Shown piece after piece: positions 9,828 to 16,822 of a DNA stretch of 30,016 nucleotides; position 1 is the first letter of the stretch; each line of letters begins with the position of its first letter. The DNA comes from Prorocentrum cordatum (taxonomy: Eukaryota; Sar; Dinophyceae; Prorocentrales; Prorocentraceae). Both the position numbers and the translations under genes were made by a program. Under the pieces are notes generated by a model that did no database searches, was not told the origin of the DNA, and was given only the letters and a program-made list of their open reading frames with translations. Location of the stretch: contig CAUYUJ010014541.1 of NCBI GenBank assembly GCA_963575745.1, positions 180,222-210,237 of the forward strand, in the 5' to 3' direction.

Positions 9828-10734
9828 GAACATTATTAATTCTAAAGAATAATTATTGTTGGGGCCCCTGGTGCGCGCCCCCCCCGCCGCGCCTAGGCCG
9901 CAGCCACATTTTCGTCATTTTCGTGAGGAAGTCTCAAGCAAAACGGGGTATGCCAGATCCGGTTGTGTTGTTACGATCGGTTTTCCCTTGCAAAAAATAA
10001 GGCAAAGTTGACATTTCTTGTTCTAACATGATCAAACTTCAAGAATCCCTTGCAAAAAATGACACGAAGTGCACATTCGCGCGCGCAAGACGAAATCCTT
10101 CCAAAACCTTAGTTTCGTAGCGATTTTCACATAAAAACATGAAAAACCCAATGGTTTTTCAAAAAAAGGGTTTCAAAAATTCACCCCGCGCGCTCTTGCG
10201 GATGTCTTAGGAAACCCAATACTTTTTCAACATTTCTGTCAAACGGGCTCTTGCGAGCAACTTTTTCACGTGCTTCGAACTTCTGCAACAAAGGTTGCGC
10301 GCCTGCCAGGGCCATCATCCCTGTCAAATAATACCATGTGGGACACATTCGTTTTTTCTTCGCGCGCGCACGCCGAAATCTTCAAAAATCATTGGGTTTC
10401 TTAGGAATTTTAGCACCGCGCAACATAAAATCATACGAATCGCACCGTAGGTTCTCGAAAAACATCTGTACGAATTTTCAAAATTTCTACCCGCGCGCGC
10501 TGTCCGAATCCTTAAAAACCAATGGTTTTTCAACATTTATGTTATAGAGCTCGCGCGAGCTGTTTTCGCAAGCTCTTTCAACGGCGTTCGCGCGCCTGCC
10601 AGGGGCCACAATCCCTTGCAAAAAATATCATGCGGGACACATGCGCGCGTCGTCGCGTCGTCGTTGTCGGCATGGTACCACAACAAGTCAGTGTGTCACC
10701 ACGTCATCGAACAAAATCACTGATCACTGTCACA

Positions 10735-10756
10735 TCCGTAGCCATCTCGGATCAAG
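10735..10756 (+). other. Relict of the dinoflagellate spliced leader
   Basis: The 22-base stretch starting TCCGTAGCCATC and ending TCAAG matches the dinoflagellate trans-spliced leader at 18 of the 21 positions after the variable first base (recalled from memory). The three differences are at leader positions 12, 14 and 17. It lies 26 bases upstream of the ATG at 10783, and the same relict recurs in copy A4. Such relicts are known to arise when trans-spliced mRNAs are reverse transcribed and reinserted. The GTA that follows also resembles the start of an SL-RNA intron, so a degenerate SL-RNA gene fragment is an alternative. Confidence 0.6.
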
Positions 10757-10782
10757 GTATCGCCTGTGTTCTTGGATGGGTC

Positions 10783-12315
10783 ATGGCTTTGTCGGCGAAA
10801 GCCCTTGACGAGCAGTATGGCCCAGAGCTGTCGCGGCCTCCCTTGGCCGACTGCGGCAGCCCGTTTTATTTGCATCAGGCGCTCGTTGCAAAGGGTATCC
10901 AGGTCAGTCACCAGGCGTGCAAGGTTTGGTGGGTCAAGTATCGGGTTGTGCCTGGCAAGGTCAGTATTTCTAGCGCCAAGGAGCTGGAGGAGCAGCACGG
11001 CTCTGCCATCCGCCATCTGGGCATCGAGTATAATACAGCTTTCAAATTATGTGGGGCGCTCCGACGGTTGGATCCACCACTGTATGTGTCAAATCCGGTC
11101 GCAACGGCGTGGCTACTGCAGTATTCTTCCAAAGAGATGCTTGTCATAGTGCAGAACGCTGGCCATTTGGAGACCTGGTATGGAGAACGCATTCGCACAG
11201 ACATGCCCGAGGGGACTACTGACGGGGCCGTCTTGAAGCAGTGGCTCCTGGGACATTTATCTGTATCTGCTGACGCCAGGGTATGCCAGAAGTGGCTCAG
11301 CACTGAGTGGGGCGCCAAGGGAGCATTCAATACTGCCCAAGCTGTGGAGGAATGTATAGGCCAGCGTCTTCGATTCAATCAGTATCGGGAGAGCTTCGCC
11401 GACGAGGCCGCCGCGGAGGTCCTCTCGCAGCTTCTCTCGGAGAGCGATCCTCCCGTCGCTGTCAGCGGCATGGTTTTGATGCAATGGTACGTGAAGTATC
11501 ACCCTGACTCTGGACCTTTGCAGCATGACACGGCTGAAAAGCTCGACGCGGCACTTGGTGACCACATGCGCGCGGTATATCCACGGCTGAAGTACCACGC
11601 GTTGCATGCCGCGTTGCGTATGCGACGGAAAGCTGTCTTGGTGTCCCGAGGAGTGTTGAGACAGTGGTGCGATGTGTATGCGTCGGTGAGCTCCTCAGTG
11701 CAGGCGGCGGCTTCATCCGCCCAGGCCGTCACCGAGCGTGTATTGAAGCGCCCGGCGGCACAGGTCGCAGGCGGGGTATTGAAACGGCCAGCCGCCACCG
11801 GATCTGTCCGCGCTTTCCGCATCTCTTTCCGTATGCACACGCGCGTCCGCATTGTTGGCAATGGCAGGGCAGTGGGGCGAACAGACTGGGGAGTATACCC
11901 CATCCAACGAGGAGGCGGCCGAGGGTATGAGGCGCTGGGCTATGCCACCCGGCGGGGACGGGTTGGTATTCCACTGGCTCAAGGTTCAGGAGAGACAAAA
12001 GTACCACTACCACCAGCTAGGGGGGTGGCCGCTCCATCTTCGAGCTGGTGGCACCTCCTTCCGGGTATGCCTCCAGAGAGTGCCCGGAACGAGGTGCCGC
12101 CAGCTCGAGGGGAAGGCGCGGCCACCCCCCTAGCTGGTGGTAGTGGTACTTTTGTCTCTCCTGAAAGGTGCTGCGCGAGACCACGTGGTTCGCGACTGCT
12201 GTGTACTTTCCGCGTATGTGGCAGGGACTCACGGGTGTATGCCTCTGCCTCTCGACGCCGGAGAGTACGCGCCAGTCCAAGGAGAACGGCGTGGTCGAGA
12301 ACCAGCGCCGTATGA
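10783..12315 (+). CDS. Five-repeat protein of unknown function, N-terminal part, interrupted
   Basis: I do not recognise a named family. The ATG at 10783 has G at -3 and G at +4 and lies just downstream of the spliced-leader relict; the frame is open further upstream, but only through element sequence. From 10801 there are five repeats of about 60 residues, starting near 10801, 10981, 11164, 11341 and 11539. Each opens with a motif like ALDEQYG, ELEEQHG or KLDAALG. Each closes with V-S-x-x-x-x-x-x-W-x-x-x-Y, for example VSHQACKVWWVKY and VSGMVLMQWYVKY. The VLKRPAA motif then occurs twice (about 11738-11795). After about 11815 the frame loses protein character. The meaningful reading moves to another frame (GQWGEQTGEYTPSNEE, about 11867), so a one-base shift probably lies at 11783-11850. 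A foldback insertion at 11986 then breaks it again, and the annotated end at 12315 is a chance stop. Confidence 0.6.
   Translation: MALSAKALDEQYGPELSRPPLADCGSPFYLHQALVAKGIQVSHQACKVWWVKYRVVPGKVSISSAKELEEQHGSAIRHLGIEYNTAFKLCGALRRLDPPLYVSNPVATAWLLQYSSKEMLVIVQNAGHLETWYGERIRTDMPEGTTDGAVLKQWLLGHLSVSADARVCQKWLSTEWGAKGAFNTAQAVEECIGQRLRFNQYRESFADEAAAEVLSQLLSESDPPVAVSGMVLMQWYVKYHPDSGPLQHDTAEKLDAALGDHMRAVYPRLKYHALHAALRMRRKAVLVSRGVLRQWCDVYASVSSSVQAAASSAQAVTERVLKRPAAQVAGGVLKRPAATGSVRAFRISFRMHTRVRIVGNGRAVGRTDWGVYPIQRGGGRGYEALGYATRRGRVGIPLAQGSGETKVPLPPARGVAAPSSSWWHLLPGMPPESARNEVPPARGEGAATPLAGGSGTFVSPERCCARPRGSRLLCTFRVCGRDSRVYASASRRRRVRASPRRTAWSRTSAV
11986..12164. mobile_element. Foldback/MITE-like transposon with 5-bp target duplication
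   Basis: The 46 bases at 11987-12032 are the exact reverse complement of 12118-12163, and the outer T/A pair extends this to 47. The ends read TCAGGAGAGACAAAAG and its complement. The inner arms (about 12040-12065 and 12085-12110) are also complementary with two mismatches, so almost the whole unit can form one hairpin. AAGGT occurs on both sides (11981-11985 and 12165-12169), as expected of a target-site duplication. It has no coding capacity. Unit plus one duplicate is 184 bp, which changes frame by one and matches the frame change seen in the host gene. Confidence 0.88.
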
Positions 12316-13013
12316 GAGGCATCCAGACCCCAGAGTGGATGGCGTTCGCGGTATACTTCTACCCTGGCTTGGTATTCGGCAACTTTTCTGGTTTCGCAGA
12401 TTCAGCCGCGAAGTATCTGGGCACACTTTCGGAAGTATTCCATCGGCTTTGCACCCAAGCCGGTATAGCGAACTGGAGATCGCACGTCTTCGTCGGGCAC
12501 GGCGGCTGGGTGTATGCTGGCTTGCGCAGGCTGTTGCAGCTCCTGCGTATTCACGTGCATTCCGAGGTGGTATCAGGTCTGTCACACAGGCGCATGGCGA
12601 GCCTGGATGTATTTGTGGCAACACACACGGGATCCATGGGTATGGAGCCGCCATCTATGGCTCTGTGGAATGCCTCCGACGACGTCAAGGATGGTATCAC
12701 CTATTTCCCGAAGCAGGACCATTGGTGGCACATGCCAGTATGGCGTTCTTTCGGGCAGTCCGAGTATGGGAATGTCATGGATTACCAGGTGGATCCGGGC
12801 ATGCCGGCGCATGTCCAGGGCGTCCTGGCGGCATTGGCGCCCCACGCACGCACGGGCGATGTATCCGCGAGGAGGCGCATCGGCACAATGCTTGGACACT
12901 TGGCCCCTGATGTATTGCTGCCAGGAGCGCAGCTTGCAGCATTGCGCCCGATGCGTGCCATTGGAGACAGGCGTATGCCAGAAGATGATGAGCACAAAGA
13001 CTCGTCTCTTTAG
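12168..13013 (+). CDS. Unknown-function protein, C-terminal part beyond the foldback insertion
   Basis: This open frame of 281 codons continues the gene that starts at 10783. Leaving out the foldback unit and one AAGGT copy joins FHWLK (ending near 11984) directly to VLRETTWFATAVYF, in frame. It is rich in aromatic residues and His: TPEWMAFAVYFYPGLVFGN, GGWVYAGLRRLLQLLRIH, and PKQDHWWHMPVWRSFG around residues 184-199. I recognise no catalytic motif, signal peptide or membrane segment. The first codon is GTG, so independent translation is unlikely. The frame ends at TAG 13013 in a charged tail (PEDDEHKDSSL). I would treat 10783-13013 as one broken gene. My impression that related proteins exist in other dinoflagellate genomes is unverified. 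Confidence 0.6.
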   Translation: MLRETTWFATAVYFPRMWQGLTGVCLCLSTPESTRQSKENGVVENQRRMRGIQTPEWMAFAVYFYPGLVFGNFSGFADSAAKYLGTLSEVFHRLCTQAGIANWRSHVFVGHGGWVYAGLRRLLQLLRIHVHSEVVSGLSHRRMASLDVFVATHTGSMGMEPPSMALWNASDDVKDGITYFPKQDHWWHMPVWRSFGQSEYGNVMDYQVDPGMPAHVQGVLAALAPHARTGDVSARRRIGTMLGHLAPDVLLPGAQLAALRPMRAIGDRRMPEDDEHKDSSL

Positions 13014-13111
13014 TATGTCTCCAGAGCACGTATGTGTCCAGAGCCGCCGCGCCTTGTCCTGCTCCTCCTCCTCCTCCTCCTCCGGCGGGGGGCGTGAGGA
13101 TCCGGCATCGC

Positions 13112-13368
13112 TGACAACCATCGGGACAACCATCGGGGCCACCATCGGAACAACCATCGGGACAACCATGGGGACAACCATCGGGACAACGATCAGGACA
13201 ACCACAACCATCAGGACAACCATCGGGACAACCATCGGGACAACCATCGGGACAACGATCGGGACAACCATCGGGAAAACCGTCGGGAGAACCGTCGGAA
13301 CAACAATCGGGACAATCATCGGGACAATCATCGCGACAACCATCGGGACAACCACAACCATCAGGACC
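13112..13368 (+). repeat. 12-bp minisatellite ACAACCATCGGG
   Basis: About 20 imperfect copies of a 12-bp unit lie just after the stop of the A3 cargo gene and are absent from A4. Because 12 is divisible by 3, both strands stay open: Thr-Thr-Ile-Gly on the plus strand and Met-Val-Val-Pro on the minus strand. Those frames are artefacts. Confidence 0.85.
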
Positions 13369-13880
13369 TCCAACCAGAGAGAGCTAGTCACGTGTATTTC
13401 GTAGACGAATGAGCCAGTATTGCACATTGAGGCCGGAACGACAACCACAGAACAAGAATGAGCATGTATCGTCTCACAACAACGGAAACAAGTCCTGTGG
13501 TATGCTGGCGCCACGCACGTGGTACCACTCAAAATAAGTGTCTTCGCTTGTGTGGTACAGAAACGGAAAAACGTCGGAAAACGGTACAGGTGTCCAGTGT
13601 TGGAACAGGGGGAAAAGTCGTATACTAAGCTAGCTTCCACAAAATGTTACCACAACAAGTCACTGTACCCATGCGCCAGTGTAGTAGCCAAGGTCGTCCG
13701 CAGGCCACGAAGTGAAGTGTCCGAACGTCATAGGGCGGGAAGCTGGGTGTGGGTGGTGGCGAAGAGTCGTTTGGAAACTTGGTAGAGCTTGAACCGGCCC
13801 CCCCACAAAGTGGGGGTATTGCCCGCCTCCTATGAAAACCCTGGCACTGGTGAGAACGGAGTGTCCCCACGTGCTAGTAA

Positions 13881-14090
<210 letters not shown>

Positions 14091-14475
14091 ATAGTGTTGT
14101 TGTTGATGTTGTTGTCGTCGTTGCCGTTGTTGTTGATGTTGTTGTCGGCTGCTGCTGTTGTGGTTGTTGTTGCTGTTGTTGTGGTTGATTGTGTTGTTGT
14201 TGCTGGCTGATGCTGCTGTTGTTAGTGGCTGTTGTTGTTGTTGAGGTTGTTGGCGTAAGCTGTGGTGGTAGTGTTGATGATGAGGATGGTGATGATGATG
14301 CTAGTGGTGTTGTGGTGCCAATGATGGCGATTATGTTCATGATGAGGCTGATGGTGATCATGTTGATTACAATGACAACGATGGCGATTCTGATGATACT
14401 TCGAATGATGACGCTAGTGGAGGTGACGATGATGACAACGACAACGATGGCAAGGACGACGACGACGACGTCGCC
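14091..14475 (+). repeat. Degenerate TTG/GAT trinucleotide tract
   Basis: TTG/GCT triplets grade into GATGATG and then GAC triplets, as in the first 700 bases of the window. I see no gene. Confidence 0.8.
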
Positions 14476-14832
14476 TCCTCTGCCTCCTCTCTTTCTGAGG
14501 ATTCCGGCTGCCTCCAGATGCCTCCCCCAGGAACATCCAGGGACTCGTGGATGTCTGGAAACCTCCAGAGATCAGGAGGCCGAAAGGGGCTGCTGGTGTC
14601 CAGGGGTGGCCCTCTCGTCGTCGTCGCAAGGTCAGCACGGCGGTCAACCAGGACGGGTCCAGAAACCGCTTATGAACGGTCTCTGTTGGGGAGGCCTCTC
14701 CAGCGAGGACAGGTGTCCGGGGACGTACTTTGGGATCCTCAGTGTGACTCAGGGTAGACGGAAACGTGGGACAGGCTCAAGGGGGGGCGAGGGCAATGTC
14801 GACCTAATTCGCCCATGCGTTGGCAGTGTGGC
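14476..14832. other. Non-coding stretch without recognisable features
   Basis: GC-rich sequence with scattered CCTCC and TCCAGG motifs. The open frames are short and lack domain character, and I see nothing else in it. Confidence 0.5.
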
Positions 14833-15172
14833 GGCGGAGAGGGGGAGGAGGAGGAAGCGGAAGAGGAGGAGGAGGAGGAGGAGGAGGAGGAGGAGGAGGA
14901 GGAGGAGGAGGAAAAANNNNNNNNNNNNNNNNNNNNNNNNNNNNNNNNNNNNNNNNNNNNNNNNNNNNNNNNNNNNNNNNNNNNNNNNNNNNNNNNNNNN
15001 NNNNNNNNNNNNNNNNAGGTGGAAGTGGGTGAGGCGGACGTGGAATAGAAAAAAGAGGAGGAGAGGAGGAGGAGGAGGAGGAGGAGGAGGAGGAGGAGGA
15101 GGAGGATGTGGAGGGGGAGGAGGAGGAGGAGGAGGAGGAGGAGGAGGAGGAGGAAGAAGAAGACCAGTTGAC
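14833..15172 (+). repeat. (GGA)n array containing a 100-base assembly gap
   Basis: GGA repeats on both sides of a run of exactly 100 N (14917-15016), which looks like a placeholder gap of unknown true length. The assembly probably broke in this purine-rich array. Frames across it (poly-Glu, poly-Gly, poly-Ser) are artefacts. Confidence 0.95.
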
Positions 15173-15535
15173 GTAAACCCAGGAGGAGGAGGAAGACAGT
15201 GTACGTAAACCCAAGACTCATCAACGATATTTCAATACACCCTCTCTCCAAGTTCCCTCTTCATAGGCCCCTACACGGATTCATGTTCATTGGGAAGCGC
15301 CCCGTAGGAAAAGAAGCATGTCAAATCCAGAATTGCGCCAGAACGCCATTCCTGGAACATCAACGCGGCGAATCACCGCAACTGTTGCGTCTTGACGATC
15401 CTGTGTCGTACCAGCACACTCCTGCGACTTCAACACACCGAATCAACGTGTTTGTAACGCCGTGACATTCCAACATGCCAAAACACACATTCTAGGACGT
15501 TAAGCATGATAACCCTTGAAGCTGCTGCACACTCT
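15173..15535. other. Non-coding stretch without recognisable features
   Basis: Apart from a short duplicated ACGTAAACCCA (about 15171 and 15202) I see no repeat, gene or RNA in this segment. Confidence 0.5.
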
Positions 15536-15537
15536 TA

Positions 15538-15785
15538 AGACGAATGTGTGCGGCGCTAGGGCGAGAACTACGTTTTGAAAAAGAACAGCCATCCATCCGT
15601 GAAGCTCTTGTAAATTGTTCAACGGATGTGCGTGGTGTTACGGTGGGAGCCGCATTTTGAAAATGGGCCAACCTCCATCCGTGAAGCTCTGGCAAACCCT
15701 GTAAGACGAATGTGCGCGGCGCTAAGGCGAGAGCCACATGTTGAAAACGGGCCGAACTCCATCCGTGAAGCTCCAATGAGTTCTA
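15538..15785 (+). repeat. Three-copy tandem repeat of about 84 bp
   Basis: Units begin at about 15540, 15622 and 15706. Each runs from ACGAATGTGCGCGGCGCTA-like sequence through CATTTTGAAAA to CTCCATCCGTGAAGCTC. Spacing is 82 and 84 bp, with substantial divergence between units. Confidence 0.8.
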
Positions 15786-15890
15786 AGCTTCGGGATCATA
15801 CATGGTGAGGGGGTCTCAGGCGAAACGCCGGGCCCGCCCGTTCGACCGGCCTTGGAGTGCGACAGGGACGAATTATCTAGAAGGAAAAGG

Positions 15891-16095
15891 GATGGAGGAG
15901 GAGGAGGAGGAGGAGGAGGAGGGAGGGGGAGGGGGAGGAGGATGAGGAGGAGGAGGAGGAGGAGGAGGAGGAGGAGAGGAGGAGGAAGGAGGAGGAGGAG
16001 GAGGAGGGGGGAGGAGGAGGGGGAGGAGGGGGAGGAGGTAGGAGGAGGAGGAGGGAGGAGGAGGAGGAGGAGGAGGAGGAGGAGGAGGAGGGGGA
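15891..16095 (+). repeat. (GGA)n array
   Basis: Purine-only GGA/GGG array of about 200 bp with few interruptions. Arg/Gly and Pro/Ser translations are artefacts. Confidence 0.9.
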
Positions 16096-16259
16096 GAAAC
16101 CAAGAGGATCGCGAGGACGAAACTGTCAGTGATGCAACGTCCCAGCGTGATTGAAACAGGCGGGTGGAGAGACCAGTTTTCAGTCTCAAGTTGTTGCTTG
16201 CTCAGGTGGGGTCAGGTTGTCGTCCAGACATCTGTCAGCAACCATACTTCTTGTAGCCG

Positions 16260-16322
16260 CCGAGAGAGACAGAGAGAGAGGGAGGGAAAGAGAGAAAGAG
16301 AGATCCAGAGAGAGAGAGAGGG
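16260..16322 (+). repeat. (GA)n-rich tract left of the retrotransposon
   Basis: AGAGAGAG-type purine tract ending 22 bases before the left end of the YR element. Confidence 0.85.
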
Positions 16323-16344
16323 CGATATAACGATACACATAGTG

Positions 16345-16445
16345 CTTGAAGGATAGGGTACTCCTGGTGCCTGGGCCGTCTCATACGTTTGTCGCCGTGG
16401 GCCTGTTTTCCGTTCCGCAATCCCACGGCTCAAGTTTTTCAGGGT
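16345..16445 (+). repeat. Split direct repeat A1 (left terminus)
   Basis: 101 bp from CTTGAAGGATAGGGTACTCC to TTCAGGGT. It matches 22532-22631 with two substitutions and one extra T. It marks the left end of the retrotransposon, and the first ATG of the element follows four bases after it. Confidence 0.9.
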
Positions 16446-16448
16446 GAA

Positions 16449-16637
16449 ATGCCTCCGCAGGGACTCGGACGGGTCCTTCTGGCGGCCCTCACAGGAGCCT
16501 GGTTGGCCCCATCGCCCCTCCGTGTCTGGCTTGGCGCGCCGAGTGGCGCGCCCCTGGCCCCTGGCGGCGAGCTGCGCCGCCCCTGCTCCGGCGCCGCGCT
16601 GGAACAGCAGCTGCCCTGCGATCTGCCCCGACCTTAG
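16449..16637 (+). CDS. Possible small leading ORF with signal-peptide-like start
   Basis: The ATG at 16449 is the first after the left repeat. The opening MPPQGLGRVLLAALTGAWLA resembles a signal peptide. The frame stops at 16637, but the next forward frame (about 16615-16830) carries a charged helix, DLSEVLAELHEQRRERERL. It then carries a hydrophobic stretch of about 29 residues around AILGSLAFYAHAVAGLIWSS, which could be a membrane span. A shift between the two would make one short secreted or membrane protein ahead of gag. I see no family match, and GC-rich sequence can give such frames by chance. Confidence 0.3.
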   Translation: MPPQGLGRVLLAALTGAWLAPSPLRVWLGAPSGAPLAPGGELRRPCSGAALEQQLPCDLPRP

Positions 16638-16822
16638 CGAGGTCTTGGCGGAGCTCCACGAGCAGCGGCGTGAGCGCGAGCGGCTGGCCGCTGGGCGCGC
16701 AGAGGCGCTGCGGTCGGGCGTGCCCTGGCACGTCGAGTTGGTGACGGCTATCCTGGGGAGCCTGGCCTTCTATGCGCACGCGGTGGCAGGTCTTATCTGG
16801 TCTTCTCTCGTCTTTGTTCTCA

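Larger units (their letters stand above)
9828..13880 (+). mobile_element. Family A long element, copy A3, carrying a coding segment
   Basis: Left edge GAACATTATTAATTCTAAAG; right edge with a CCCCCAC-AAA-GTGGGGG hairpin (about 13799) and CACGTGCTAGTAA, followed by TTG repeats. The body has two diverged tandem units of about 270-295 bp (starting near 10045 and 10318, with a partial third near 10612), where short copies have one. Between 10794 and 13594 lies a segment of 2801 bp absent from copy A4, containing a damaged gene, a foldback insertion and a 12-bp minisatellite. Copies of ATGxTACCACAACAAGTC sit on both sides of it (10672 and 13644). I infer that this is either the coding member of the family or a carrier of captured DNA. 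Confidence 0.7.

Noticed and set aside
10522-10782. Upstream extension of the five-repeat protein to 10522
   Set aside because: This part is family A body and spliced-leader relict sequence, shared with A4 where no gene follows. The ATG at 10783 is the better start.
12582-13640. 352-codon minus-strand frame opposite the A3 cargo
   Set aside because: The central part is the 12-bp minisatellite read as Met-Val-Val-Pro repeats, and the rest lies opposite the better supported plus-strand gene.
9828-13880. Terminal inverted repeats on family A elements
   Set aside because: I compared the left edge with the reverse complement of the right edge and found no match beyond low-complexity bases. The two borders share only TTG in direct orientation.
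14815-15208. Open frames running through the N gap
   Set aside because: They exist only because N codons are not stops; both sides are GGA array.
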